64,000 bases of DNA from Aplectana chamaeleonis (taxonomy: Eukaryota > Nematoda > Chromadorea > Rhabditida > Cosmocercidae): positions 124,001 through 188,000 of the forward strand of contig JAPDOI010000877.1 in the NCBI GenBank assembly GCA_029168955.1. Direction: 5' to 3'. The notes beneath the pieces are model-generated. The model made no database searches and was not told the DNA's origin. It saw only the letters and a list, made by a program, of their open reading frames with translations. The translations under genes and the position numbers were made by a program. Numbering within the stretch: the first letter of the stretch is position 1; each line of letters begins with the position of its first letter. Shown piece after piece: positions 35,208-47,689 of the stretch.

Positions 35208-38200
35208 ATATTGTGACGACGAGGTTGCCGCTCTTGTGTGGTTGACAATGGATCCGGAATGTGCAAGGCCAGATTCGCCGGAGATGACGCTCCTCGCGCC
35301 AAATCTTCCCTCCATCGTCGGACGACCTCGTCACCAGGGTGTCATGGTTGTTATGGGACAGAAGGACTCGTATGTCGGAGACGAGGCTCAGTCCAAGAGA
35401 GGTTCGTCAGCCGATCATCTTGTATTCATTGCGTGTTAAGGATAATCTTCCTCATTTTAGGTATCCTCACCTGAAATACCCCATTGAGCACGGTATCGTC
35501 ACCAACTGGGATGATATGGAAGATCTGGTACCACACTTTCCTACAACGAGCTGCAGGTTGCCCCGAGGAGCACCCTGTCCTCCTGACTGAGGCTCTACAT
35601 AACCCCTGGGGCAGCAGAGAAAAAGATGACTCAGATCATGTTCCGAGACCTTCAACACCCCCGCCATGTACGTCGCTATCCAGGCCGCAGTGCTCTCCCT
35701 CTACGCTTCTGGGGCGTACCTACTGGAGTTGTACTCGACTCTGGAATGGTGTCACCCACACTGTCCCCATCTATGAGGTGAGCTCCCGGGTCTTGCCAGC
35801 GCACTGTACCCAGACTAATCATTTGTTGTTCAGGGTTACGCTCTTCCCCATGCCATCCTCCGTCTTGACCTTGCCGGACGTGATCTTACTGACTACTTGA
35901 TGAAGATCCTGCAGAGCGTGGTTGCTCATTCACGACCACGGCTGAGCGTGGTGTCCGAGACATCAAGGTTGGTTGGGACCAGGGGTGTGCGTTTTCGTTT
36001 TCGATTTTTCGTTTTTTCGTTTTTCGCCCTTTTTGTCGAAAAAAAATCAATATCGAAAAAAGCGAAAAAGTTTACTCGGTTTTTCGGTCTGCAAATTTGC
36101 GGTTCTGATGCGACTTGCAGTCAGTCCTTCGCTGCTTACAGATGTCTCCAGCAAGTTTGCACACGTCTCTGACACTTTATTCCAGAATCAAAGCAGAAGC
36201 AAACGTATAATCTGCACCTTGCACGACGGTTCCTTCTACTACATCACTTTCGATTAAAAAGTGCATTGATGGAGCCGGGAATTTTTGAATTTCCTGTTTT
36301 TCAGCAGACTAAAACGGCTCGGCGCATCTTTTGAGCATGGTCATAACTTTCAGGAATAATTCTCCGAAAAACCAAAAATACACATTTCGATGACAGGCGG
36401 AAACATCGCAATATAATAACGCTAATCGATTCCGCATAGCAGATAACGCACCATCAGTGGTCGAAGGCAGCGTTCACGATAATCATTCTCGATGACTTTC
36501 CGCAGTGAAATGATAGGCGAGAAGAATTCTATGCTCTCAGTGACGAAAAAATGGTTTAAAAGAGCTGAGGAATGGCTAAATAATGGATGCAAACAGGCGT
36601 TCTGAGGTCACTGAAACTCCTCATGTCGCCTTTCACCGCCCCTAGAACCTCGAGGTTGTGATAACATGAAGTACTCAAGTCAAGGGAAATACTGATGAGA
36701 CTGAGCTAAACCGCTTGATTATCACTGTTATAACTTTGACTTACACAGCACATCTACGCGCGCCCTTGCAGAAGTCGTAGAAACATAGAAAAGGCAAAAA
36801 AAACATCGAAAACATCAAGGAATTTAAAAATGACCAAGTTTCGAAAGGAAAAAACGTAAAACAATTAATAGATCCTTGCTCGACAATGCAGGTAATTTTT
36901 GACAAGTGTTTTGAATTTAACAAGTTGATCGATTATCTGAACAGTATGAGCTCATCTTCAAGTATTTATGCCAAACTGAAGGTGGAAGAAGCCGCCGCCA
37001 CAAAGAGGTGCGCGGCTGGCGGAATTTAAGCTTGAACCTTTCTCTCCTGGTATTTGTTATATTTTGCTATGACTGAGCGCTCCACTTTACTCCGCCCGGA
37101 CTCATCCGAGCAAGATAAACTTTAGCATCCTTCATGGCGGCTGATTCACCTCCACGCACAAGCTTGCTCAAGAATCAACTTAATAAAGTGTGGCCCTCTT
37201 TTAGCAACAAAACACGGTTTCCGCGTTTTCTTCAAGCATGCCTTGCAGCATAGGGCACCAGAATTTCGGTAAACGAAAGAGATATCAAAAGTGCAATCTG
37301 TTGTGAACACTGCTTTAAGTTCAGGAAAATTGGTTTTTCGTTCAAGGTGTTCATGGAAAAGACGTGGAGAATCGCTCTTTGGAGGCCCATAATTTTCAAG
37401 CGGAAGTCAACCTAAATTTTCCTGCTCCCTCTATCGATCTATACCAAAAAAGTGCGAATAAAAACTTTCTGGGCGAATGGCATCAAGTACAGATTATCAA
37501 GCGAAACTGATTGAACGCCTTCCCCTATGTAGACACCGCGACTCAATGCATATGGTTGCGTCGCGGCCATTACCGTCCAATAGCGCCGAGAGACTAAGCT
37601 ACTGGTCAGTGTTGACCACGCGACGCAATCGCTCACACTGAAATTCAACATGACAGCACAAAAAATTCACGCAAAGAGTGTGCTATCCATCCAGAACTAT
37701 TGATGTTCGTCTCTGGTACAACGTTTGTTCCGTTTTGATCTATGACTTGCCCACGACTTTCAACTTCTGCGAATTCGGTATTTTTCATGAAATTGGGGAC
37801 GACCTTCGAGCCCTGAGTTTAGATCAAAGCACTGTGGAAGAAAAAAAAAAGAACAAGAAGAAACGTGGATGTGATCGTTCAGAGAACCACCGCAGTTTTA
37901 AAACAAGAAGTTCACTACAAGAATTTAAGAAGGTGTTCCAGCGCTAAAATTTTGCCGGGATTCGACGCTGCAGCAAGGGTAAAATTCGCGCCTGACATTG
38001 ATGCGCTGATTGGGTATGCTTTTGTATTGTCGCAAGAAAACATAATTCTGTCATTATTCAAAGCACTTTGATTACGTTGCCTTTGTTTTCCAGTCCAAAA
38101 TATGCAATTACAAAAATAAAAATGTTTCCAAAGACAAAAAATTTTCGGTTTTTTCGGAATTTTCCGAATTCAAAACCGAGAATTTTTCAGATTTTTCAGT

Positions 38201-38909
38201 TTTTTCGGTTTCGAAGTTTTTCGCACACATGCCTGGTTGGGACATCATCTCAGCTCGAACCTGACACTGCAATTTCCCGTTTTAGGAGAAGCTCTGCTAC
38301 GTTGCCCTCGACTTTGGAGCAGGAGATGGCCACCGCCGCCTCATCATCCTCTCGGCTCGAGAAATCCTACGAGCACCTGACGGACAAGTCATCACCTGTC
38401 GGAAATGAGCGATTCCGTTGCCCTGAAGCCATGTTCCAGGTAGGTACACTCTGCTGGAGCGAGGCCCGTTCCCTCCGTCCCGGACTTTATGAAGGTATTT
38501 TTAGCCTTCCTTCATCAGGCATGGAATCTGCTGGTATCCACGAGAACTCATACAATTCGATGCGAAATGCGATATTGATATCCGTAAGGATTTGTACGCC
38601 AACACTGTCCTTGTCTGGTGGTTCCACAATGTACCCTGAGTATTGCTGATCGTATGCAGAAGGAAATGACTGCCCTTGCCCCTAGGTAAGCACTTTCGAT
38701 TTCTTTTTCTGATCGATAGTTCTCTTACAACTTCGTTTTTTCGGCACAGCGAAGATCAAGATCATCACTCCCCTAGGCGAAAATGACCCATGTATGGATC
38801 GGAGGATCCATCCTCGCCTCCTCTCCACCTTCCAACAAATACGGATCTCTCCAAGCAACAGAATACGACAGAGTCCGGCCCATCTATTGTCCACCGCAAA
38901 TGCTTCTAA
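35208..38909 (+). pseudogene. Actin, copy B (six exons, start codon lost, hAT in intron 3)
   Basis: Same exon plan as copy A, opposite strand: about 35208-35401, 35461-35777, 35834-35967, 38286-38439, 38505-38685 and 38744-38909. The first codons are TGT GAC GAC GAG without the preceding ATG (TAT instead). [12 protein letters not shown] and GGSILAS are clear. The last codons are the normal Lys-Cys-Phe-stop (TAA 38907-38909). Defects: several 1-2 nt indels in exons 1-3, the same extra A as copy A (run at 35620-35624), and an intron 6-side acceptor reading CGG. Intron 3, 55 bp in copy A, is 2.3 kb here because of a hAT insertion. Probably a pseudogene; indel error is an alternative for part of the damage. 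Confidence 0.82.
35980..38235. mobile_element. hAT-type element (2256 bp) inside actin copy B intron 3
   Basis: It starts CAGGGGTGTGCG and ends CGCACACATGCCTG (inverted). GTTGGGAC occurs on both sides (35972-35979 and 38236-38243), an exact 8-bp duplication as made by hAT transposases. Actin copy A retains the uninterrupted site in its own intron 3 (about 30310-30330). Subterminal DNA at the left is TTTTTCG repeats followed by CGAAAAA repeats; at the right, TTTTTCG-type repeats run in the same direction. I find no transposase. Within it, AGGCAGCGTTCACGA at about 36465 and the inverted GTGAACACTGCTTTAA at about 37300 may bound a nested TTAA-type element. Confidence 0.88.
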
Positions 38910-40048
38910 ATTCCTCAACTCACGATCAAATCAATTATAATGGTTTCGAGGTGTTTAGTGTGTATTATGCTCAATATGTTCGGGTTCGAATGAGATTTTT
39001 CGCCTGAACACATTTATGTGCACATAAAGTGACGATTTTGTTTTTGTGTGCTCAAACAATTCAGACCATACTTCTGGATCAAACTAGATCCGTATGTTAT
39101 TAAAGCTTACCGTAATCAGAACACTATATTATTGATTGGTTCAGGACACAACCTTTACTAGTTTAAACTTTATTATAAGATCACCGAATCTTGAAATGCT
39201 TTGGTCATATGCAGCGCATATCTAAGTGTTAACTCCAGAGATTCCGCAATGAAACGAAAACTCGGAGATATATCACTCCCGGGACCGTTATTTTGCGGTT
39301 TTTTCATAGTTTTCATAACTTTCTTTGTAAATTGCTTGTCCCTCTACTTACAATTAGAGCACATGGCTGAGGTTCCTGTCACTTATTTCCTATTCATATC
39401 TGATCATCATGTTGCCACTGGTTTCTTGAACACACAAACCACGGAAGATTCCATGGAAATCTTGGTTCATCAGATCAACTGACATGAAATCTGAGCCAAA
39501 TTTGGCGCTGAAGTACTGTCAGTGTTGGCTAATTCAGTGTTCGTCTTCTTTCGAACAAAGTTCTTCGAAGTTCTCCTTCAAGATTTCTCTCATCCTTTTT
39601 TCGAAGAGAATCGAAGCATTCTCGCAGGCCTGAATACATGTGTGTCTGCTACTACGACCCTTCTCACGGCTTTCTTCAATTGACCATTAGCCCAAGATCT
39701 GGTGGTCAAGTGAACTCGCTCAAAGTATTTCGCTGAAACTGAATAACATACCTTATCTCGGACCAAAAGTATTCCTGATGCATGTTAGGAATGTGAAGAC
39801 AACAAATTTTGAATTGGAACATGTGTCAAGTGATTCCTTTACGATTAAAGGCAGTGTTCACTATTGAAATCGAAAAAATAGTCTTTCAGTTTCCATCAGA
39901 AATCTGACGGTGCCGGGTTTCTTCATTGGAACAAAAGTGTTTGGAAAAATAACGCGTCCAGAAACGAGCCATAAAACTTGGAAGCACCAAGCGTCAGGCT
40001 ACCGATTGAATCGATTATACGGATTTTCGGCGGTAATTGGGTCTTCAT
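38910..40048. other. Actin copy B 3' region and intergenic sequence
   Basis: 38910-39010 is the 3'UTR-equivalent shared with copy A. 39201-39482 is open on the plus strand with a hydrophobic stretch (GFFIVFITFFVNCLSLYL) but no other evidence for a gene. At 39844 ATTAAAGGCAGTGTTCAC matches the TTAA-type termini seen at 19571 and 37300; no partner end was found nearby. Confidence 0.4.
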
Positions 40049-42622
40049 TTAACAGGGGGAAGTGTTTGGAGTGGTAAACGCATCTGCCAAAACGTGTGTG
40101 TCCGAGTATCTCTGAAGTGGCTCAATAGTAAAACTGCGTAGTATCCCGCCCCGAGCTGCGGGTTCCAAGGAGTTACAAGCTTAAAAAGGTCGTTTTTGTG
40201 CATTGTGTACCTTCCAGAAAGCGCATTAGTCTTCGGAAAAACCGTAAACGGACCATCATAAATGTGTTCAGCGCCCCAAACTACCACCCTGAGTGATTTT
40301 AGGTGAAGGCGCATTCTCCATACTTTGTCCAGACTGACAGCGTTTTGGACTGTACGGATTTTCGGTTGGGCCTCTATTTATACCGATTAGAGGGCTCTGG
40401 AAGCGTTTCAGAAAAATGTTCCAGATTTGTCTTACCCAGGAAGGTTTTTGGGGCGCTGATCACGAATCTGTGCTTTATTAGTCGATAATCCAAAATTTCG
40501 TTCGAAAGCTTCCCAACCGGGAAAAATTTCGAGGAAAAACGCCACTTTGGAAATTTTCGGATTTCTACCATAGATATGTGTCAAAATCATTCTCTGAGGG
40601 TTATTTGGAGTGATAAGCTGAATCTGGAGTCCATTATCGTTTTTGCAAATTACGGTAGATTACGAGAATTGGAGTATACGGTCAAATCTTGAAATCAAAA
40701 TCTTAGATTTTACTCAAAATTTGTATACAGGTGTTATTCCGGGCTGGAGAATACGAATTTAACGTCCGTTTGTCGATTTTAAAAAACTAAGGTGGTTTTT
40801 CGCCTCCTAAATTACATGTTACCCACTATAAGCTACAGTAAACCTCAAAATTTCGACAAATGGACTCAGATTCGTGTTCACCACCAGGAGGACGATGCGG
40901 AAAAATTTTTTGGAAACAGAAAAAGAAAATTCCAGTTCGACAAGGAACAGAAAGAAAAAATCTCGAAAAAAAGGGCAGAAACAGAAAATTTTTCAAAAGG
41001 CAATAATTAGTGTTCAGCGTACAGTATTTGAGATTTTCTACAGCGTTAAACTTTGCCACACATTCCTACCGTGTGGTAAATGGCTCCCTTTGCACAATAT
41101 TCTTCCGGAAGGCCAACAGTTAAATCCAGGATGAAGGAATTTAGACACCCGAGAGAGGCATATTATAAGCGAAGGTTGGCTCCCTCAAACCTCCCTTTTC
41201 CCGGGAGAGCAATAACACCCGATTACTTGATCAGAAGTCTCACTAAGTGCCAAAGAACATAGATTCAGTCGAAGCAGACTTCTGCCCTTCCCCTAGTGCG
41301 CATATTTTGACGATAATTTCGAGATTTTTGCAGGGTTGAACACTGTACTACTTCTCAACGCCCTAGAGTCACGCGATTTTCGCTCGTGCGCGCCGTATGA
41401 GTATAATCTCTTAGCGCGCCGCTCGCTCCACCATGACATGTTTGCTCGTAACTCTGTAACAGCTTCAACCGCCCCATCATTAATTTCATTGCACTTCATC
41501 TTATTCAAACTCAGCTTCATCCTGCACTGGAATGAGGTAAAACACGAGGTTAGAATTAGCGTAAATGGCACAGGTCGCGACAAACCTTTACGCCAAACCA
41601 CTTTAGTGCGCGGTGACACTGGAAAATTGTCAGCGTCTGCTCACGTCTGCAAAAAGTTATTTATACTCGAACGCCGCACCGGGAGTGGGTACCATTAGCC
41701 GGCGCTAAGTCCTATTTTGAAGCTCTTTATTGTTATTACACAATAAAATTGGAGGTTTCGCGTCACTTGCCCTGGATAACGCATACCTTCTGAGAGATCC
41801 GTCAACGGTAAATCCTTAGGTAAGGGTTAGCTTCATAAGATTAAAAAAGAAGACTCAGCTTCTTCAATGCCTATTGAAAGACACGCAGCACATTCGAGCG
41901 TCTATGTCATAGAGACTTGGATACCTTTCAGGGACTCTCTATACAGTGGCATGCGGGGGTCCAGCCCGACATCCCAGTCCATCCTTCATCTCTCCTTACA
42001 TGAGTCTAGTGCCAGATTCAGCGAGGACTCCGTGAGGGTAGTACATCTGGAGTTGACCCTGGGTGAGGATCGAACCCTGCCGTGTCGAGCGAGCAGCAGC
42101 GCATCCGGCCACTACACACCACATCAGTTCGGGTAACCACCATAAAGCGAGATAGACAGAGTTTAACCATATAGGCGTTGCAGAGAATGCGAATGTGAGC
42201 TTTTTCCAAGCCGTCTACCTTCCCCGTACGTATGGGGTTACCGTCTATGAGTCCGGCCCACTTGTCTATGGAAGTGAATCTCGCTACAAGTTGCGATCCA
42301 TGATTTTTTTCTGTTTTCTGCCCAATTTTGCCTATTTTTACAGAAAACAGGAAAAATGGGCGAAAGAAAACAGAAAATTCCGCAGCAATCTGTTCACCAC
42401 CCCTAGAGAACCCCTACATACCATTCTTTGGCTAAATCCGAGAAAATTTTTGAAACTCTCAAAAAATGTCTCTATGGGGTACGTAAGGCTTAAAAATGCT
42501 CATTACTTTTTCGAACCTGGCAGCTCGGGGCGAGATACTGCGCATGTTCACTATTAGAGCCAGAAGAGATACTAACAATACTAGTCGATGCGTTTACCAC
42601 TCTAAACGCTTCCCTTGTAAGT
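40049..42622 (+). mobile_element. Long-TIR DNA element, copy 1, split by a hAT element
   Basis: Homologous over its full length to 43392-44515, in the opposite orientation, once the hAT element at 40885-42392 is removed (about 1.06 kb without it). The two ends are inverted repeats of over 100 bp: GAGTGGTAAACGCATC near 40070 and GATGCGTTTACCACTC near 42590, then GTATCTCTGAAGTGGCTCAA facing GAGCCAGAAGAGATAC. The internal sequence shows no coding capacity. The long TIR suggests a foldback or Mutator-like non-autonomous element; no target duplication could be assigned. Confidence 0.75.
40885..42392 (-). mobile_element. Non-autonomous hAT element, family A copy 2
   Basis: Bounded by an exact 8-bp duplication TTCACCAC (40877-40884 and 42393-42400). 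1508 bp, the inverted counterpart of 33638-35091: shared landmarks on the minus strand are the CGGAATTTTCTGTTTTCT end (near 42375), GGGCCGGACTCATA, the tRNA-like B-box region (about 42066-42076), GCAATGAAATT.ATGATGGGG, TTCTGATCAAGTAATCG and CTGTAGAAAATCTCAAATAC. The 40885 terminus CAGGAGGACGATGCGG is diverged. The uninterrupted target is seen in the partner element at about 43642-43650. Confidence 0.88.
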
Positions 42623-43391
42623 CGATTTTTTAATTTTCGAATAATCGCGCACCCGATGTGGACTCCGATGTCAAGTCCTCGGTGACTCAACTCGACATTA
42701 GTACATATCTATATAACTATACTGGGTATATTTGCCACAATGGAAGTGGGAGAGAGGGGCGAGAACACGAGCCATTCAAGTTCTAGGGCTGTACAGAAGG
42801 AGGGCTGATTTGCAGGCAGGTTTCAGCCAGTTTCTCGGCATCACAGCAATCAGGGACCCTGAAATTTTTGATCCCCGACGTAAACTTGAAGACTCCTTGC
42901 ATAGCACGTGCCAAGAGCGAGACCTCAATTCCTTATAAATAAGCTAGATATAAGAAAAGCGACCACCACGGGCCCGACTTACTTCACTCACCACCATGCC
43001 AGAGCCCGGCCTCCGTACCAGATTTTTGAACTCGATAGTGTTTGGGTGAATGGATGAATTTTCAACCGCGTCGTCGTTCTTCACAGCCTTGCCAGTCTGC
43101 TCCTTATTCTGGTCTGCGCTCTCTCATTTTTATGCTGTGGGGCCTTGAGCGATTTCAGAGATGCCATTGTGATCAGCGTGTGTTATTCTCCCAGATTAGC
43201 ATATAAACCTGAAAAATTATGTCTGCTATTGTGTCTTTGTGCCTTTAGGAGGTGTTACTCGATGGTATTGGGCTACTCTGTTGAAACACATGCTGTGTGA
43301 AAGAGGATTGTGGCAGAGCGGGTATAACTCGAAAGAACTAGAGTTCGTGTCACAATCGGTATCAGGTGTCCAGTCGTCGCGTCGCCAATCT
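42623..43391. other. Intergenic, no gene supported
   Basis: One small ORF (42732-42938 plus) without features. No repeats or RNA genes identified. Confidence 0.35.
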
Positions 43392-44515
43392 CTCTAACAA
43401 GGGAACTACTACCTAAAAGCGTAGGTCGGATCTGCTAAAACGACTAGTAACGTTAGTATCTGTTTCTGGCTCAATGGTGAGAATGCGCAGTATCCCGCCA
43501 CTAGAGCTGCAGTGGTTCAAAAAGTTATGAGCATTTTAAAGCCTCGCAAAAGGCAAGGTACTCTACCCATCAAGCATTTTCTTGGATTTTCAAAAATTCT
43601 CTCGGATTTAGCTCCAAGCTTGTATATAGGGGTAGTCTAGGGTGGTGGTCACGAATCTGGAGTCCACTTGTCGAAATTCTGGAAGGGTTTCCTGCTTAGG
43701 TTTGCGGTACGGTAACATGTCATTTAGGGGTCAAAACCCACCTGTGGTATTTTTGAAAGGAAATCGATAAACGGACGTTAGATTCGTATTCTCCACCCCG
43801 AATAACCCCCATATACAAATCTTTGGAGTATAATCAGGAGATTTAACCCAAACTACCGTATATCCCACCTCGTATTCTACCGTAATCTGCAGAAAAAAAT
43901 CGATAAACGGACTCCAGATTCGTGCTTCAGCACTCCAAAAAACCCTAAGAGAACGATTTTGAGACATATCTATGGTAGAAAATCGGAAATCTCGGAAGTG
44001 GCGTTTTTCCTCGAAATTTTCCTTCCGGTTGGGAAGCTTCAAACAGAAATTAGCCGAAAACCAAAAAAATCACAGATTTGTGATCAGCGCCCCATAAAAC
44101 CTCCTGGGAGAATTTTAAGTCAAATCTGGATTATTTTTTCTTAAACAATAGCTTCCAAAGCCTCAATCGGTATAAATAAACGCCCAACCGAAAATCCGTT
44201 TTAGTCCAAAAAACGCTGTTCAGTTCCTGGACAAAGAACGGAAAATGCGCCTTCACCCAAACTTTGCTCAGGGGGGTAGTTTGGGGCGCTGGAACACATT
44301 TATGAGGTCCGTTTACGGTTTTTCCGAAGACTAATGCACGCTTTTGGAAGGCACACAAAGCACAAAAAAAGACCTTTTTAAGCTTGTAACTCCTTGGAAC
44401 CTGCAGCTCGGGCAGGATACTGCGCATTTTTATTATTGAGCCACAAGAGATACTAACGATACTAGTCGTTCTGGCAGATCCGACCTACGCTTTGTATACT
44501 TCCCGCTTGTAAGAG
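43392..44515 (-). mobile_element. Long-TIR DNA element, copy 2 (uninterrupted)
   Basis: 1.12 kb with terminal inverted repeats of about 140 bp: CTCTAACAAGGGAACTACT at the left and the inverted CTCTTACAAGCGGGAAG at the right, both continuing into AAGCGTAGGTCGGATCTGC, ACGACTAGTA, CGTTAGTATCT and ATGCGCAGTATC. The inner part aligns with 40049-40884 plus 42393-42622, and supplies the empty site for the hAT insertion there. It has no coding capacity. Confidence 0.78.
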
Positions 44516-44664
44516 AATCCCCGCGATCAAGTTTATGGATAAAATCTCCTCGGTTTCTGATATGGGCCGAGAGTACACGAACAGGGGACTATCCCGGGAC
44601 TATCGCTTGAGATCCTGCCAGTCTCGGACGAACAATGTTCTAAGCACCACTGTTGAAAAGATTA

Positions 44665-45125
44665 TTCCTGATACGCTGCCGACCCTTTAAAAAATTTGCG
44701 TGCCCACACATAGTAAGGAAAACCTTGATGTGTCCAAGCAACAGAATATGATTTCCTAAAAAATGCTTCATTTTCTCAAAACCTTCCAAAGTGCTTATAA
44801 AGTTTACTTACATAAACATGTGTGAGAGCCTTTACAAAATGTCTTCTTTTCGATATCATATAGACTACGATCACATGCAGTTGTGGTAAGGTGGACCTAA
44901 AAACTGTAGCAGACAAGATTCAAATTACTGCCGATCATTCAAAGAAATCATCGAAGAAGACAGAGGAATAAAAAAATAATTCTGTTAAGCATGAAAACAT
45001 ATGGACGCTCGAGAGGTCAAACCCCTTCCAGACGCCGCCAAACCTACCTCCTAGTGGTGGGTTGGAATCCAGCCCCTTCGTAGCCCAACCAACCCCGTGG
45101 CGCGCATTTATGGATGGCGGGTATT
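44665..45125 (+). repeat. Interspersed repeat R2, copy 1 (uninterrupted)
   Basis: Similar to 54490-54945 plus 56896-56960: ACGCTGCCGACCCTTT, ATAGTAAGGAA.ACCT, TGGTAAGGTGGACCTA, TATGGACGCTCGA, GCCAAACCTACCTCCT and ACCCCGTGGCGCGCATT. At 45061-45068 GTTGGAAT is the intact target that the 54946 hAT element duplicated. The right end near 45125 fades into sequence also similar to the inverted repeat at 46620-47120. Coding capacity is not evident. Confidence 0.75.
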
Positions 45126-46619
45126 CGGAGCATTGATAACCCGGCGCGCGGGGTGTCCGAGGTCCGTATGATGAGCGCAGAGGGACGAAAGAAGAGGCGC
45201 TGCCAGCCGGTCATGGCACTCTCCCGGCCGGCCAAAGTGCAAACTGGCTATCCCTGCGTCTCCGCGGAGAGGGATCATTCACTTTGGCTGTACAGTATCC
45301 GGGATGGGAGCAATCCTAGTTTGGGGGAGGAGTGGGGGTAACTCAGCATTCCAAACAGGAGTGACAGATGCAGCTTTTCAGATGTCTGAGGCTCAAAATA
45401 GAGTCTCTAGGAAGGCAATGTCTGATAACGCGATCAGTTATCTGAAGTGTGAATGAATTTCGAGCGCCACCCCTTTGTATTCGATTCTTAAATTTATCCG
45501 CTGAAAGGCGTTGCAGGCTGTGCTTTTTCCATGGAGTGATACAGGAGAATCAGGTTAGGGAAGTCAAAGGTTACTTACTTCATCCCACCAAATGAATCCA
45601 GAAGGTCGTGTTTTATAACAGTCGTAGATGCGAAGCGGACGTTTCCAAAAATTCTGAAGCTGTGAAAATGGTGAAAACATTCTCAACCACACTTATAGCT
45701 AAATGGGCTTTCTCCAAGCAAAGATCATTTTGACGGTGGTCGAAACGCTTTTAACCAAAAAGGAAAACATGGTCAGGTGGAGTGTGAATGGAGTGGGGAG
45801 CTCTACAAGGAATTGGGCATATTATTTTTCGAGGAGGATTTACGTGGATACAATTTTCAAGTTCCGAAACGAGTCGTCGTGTTAGTTCGGCTATGGAGAG
45901 GCCTTAGGCTTTCGGAGAAAGGCTATTTCTACATGGTTGAGAATGTTTATGCGTTAGTAATTGCTGTTGGTCACTGCTTTTTCACTGGTTTACGTTTCTG
46001 AACAGCAAAATGAAACCGTTTGTGTGATTTTACTAACATCATGTCTTTATTCAATAGCAAGTATTGAGTGCCTTTTTTTGGTACCCAGAATAAAACCGAA
46101 GAAAGAGAAAGTCATTTTTGAAACAACAGAGTTGATTCTTTATATGAAGGAAGACAAAACAGTCTTTATTTTTGCAGAGTAAAAGTTTCAAAGCCACGGG
46201 ATTCGGTTCTCACGAGAAATCTGATGCTTTTTCGTGGACTCATCTATTCCACTTTATTATTTTTGTTGGAACGTTTCTGCTAAGCACCGAATCGCATTTG
46301 CTTGGAGATCCGCTTTCTGATAGAGACTTACCTTTCGGCTTTTTTATCGCAAGTGTAATCAGCAGCATTACCAAAGCATTCAGTAATTTTGTTGGAAGAA
46401 ATTGGTGACAGTGGCTGTAAAAAGTGGAGGGTTTGGTGGAACAGCGTCAGCATCCACAGACGAAGAAGTGTTCGTGGTTATTTACCAGAATATACTTCAA
46501 AACCCCAATCATCCCTAGAGATGCGAGTGGATGGCACAGTATTAGCGTCTTTTTCTTAGTGTCTCCGGCGCAAGAGGTGGAGTGGAGGAAGCACAGCAAG
46601 CGCGAGGAAAGTGGGCGCG
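45126..46619. other. Intergenic, no gene supported
   Basis: Overlapping plus-strand ORFs of 60-80 codons (45703-46408) include hydrophobic stretches, such as LLVTAFSLVYV and LLTSCLYSIASIECLFLV, but no start context, splice pattern or known domain ties them together. Confidence 0.35.
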
Positions 46620-47120
46620 GCATGCCTGGTTGTCAATGGTACCTGGCAAACCCGCATGGCGATTAGCGGTGTTACGCTGCCGCAACCCCCGGGACAGCAT
46701 GCACGAACGCGGATCTGGGTTCGGCATGCACGTACAGAGGCGGAGTTAGGTTATTGCGGAGGTATAGAGCAGGGTTTGGGGCGTCGGCGCGCTTTGATCA
46801 TTGCCTGTGCGAGTGCTGGGAGGATAATCAATAGTTGGGGTCTCAACGGGGTTTCGGCCTGCCCCAATTCCTCCTACGTAGGGTTTGCAGTGAGGGAACG
46901 ATTTCTTCCAGTGCTGGGCCCTAACCCCCACTTTTAACCCTCGCGCTGCTATCATGAAACGCGCCGACGCTCCAAACCCTGCCTAACCCCCAACCTGCAT
47001 AACCCGCCGCGTACGTGCATACTGCCCCGGGTTGGTTCAGCGGTGTCAGCAAACCCGGGTTTGGAAGGTTGATGTTTGCTGTTACGCTACTGATACGGCA
47101 CATGCACGAACGCGCGAAGT
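46620..47120. repeat. Inverted repeat / foldback element with R2-like ends
   Basis: 46640-46840 and 46930-47112 are imperfect inverted copies: GCAGGGTTTGGGGCGTCGGC faces the inverse of GCCGACGCTCCAAACCCTGC, and the ends share CATGCACGAACGCG in opposite directions. The sequence GATTAGCGGTGTTAC.CTG.C at 46660 also occurs at 56950-56975 after the R2 repeat. A non-autonomous DNA element is the simplest reading. Confidence 0.6.
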
Positions 47121-47596
47121 GTTCCAGGGTCTAAAAAAGACCCTATAACTTCACGCGAGCTGTTGATCAGATATGGGGACTTTTTCAGCGTTTTGCTATT
47201 AGAAATTGCTTTGTTTTCCGTTCTTCTTAGTAATGCACATTATCCTTTTCTTTTCCGAACTTGCTTCACCGAACTCCTTCTACACGTTTCCTGTGTTTTA
47301 TCATCCATCCATTTTTGAATTCCAAATCTATTTGAGGTATTGAATTTAGGACAAGGTAATTGCACGAAAGAGTTCATTGAGATTGTCACTCAAATTATTC
47401 TAAATTGATAGGTCCATTGTTGTAATGAAGGAGAGCTGCGGTTTGGTTAAATAAAGTCATCATCAGAAAAATTTTATCGAATGAGATCCATTCCATTCCA
47501 ACTAAAGAAAGCACTTCGATTTTTGAATTCACTTTGGTAGTCAAAGTAAACACTCCTAACGCCCGTAAATTCAAGCGAAATTCTCCCTTGATTTGT
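47121..47596. other. Intergenic, AT-rich
   Basis: Left flank of RTE copy 2. No gene or repeat recognised. Confidence 0.4.
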
Positions 47597-47607
47597 GACA
47601 AACGTTT
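47597..47607. repeat. Left target-site duplication of RTE copy 2
   Basis: GACAAACGTTT, exactly repeated at 51835-51845 on the other side of the element. An 11-bp duplication fits target-primed insertion. Confidence 0.88.
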
Positions 47608-47689
47608 GACTTAGCCACTTGACTTAATCCGGGTTGGCTTTCGCCTCTGACGCGGTCATTCCCGCATCTTCACACCGAGGTGTGCCGTC

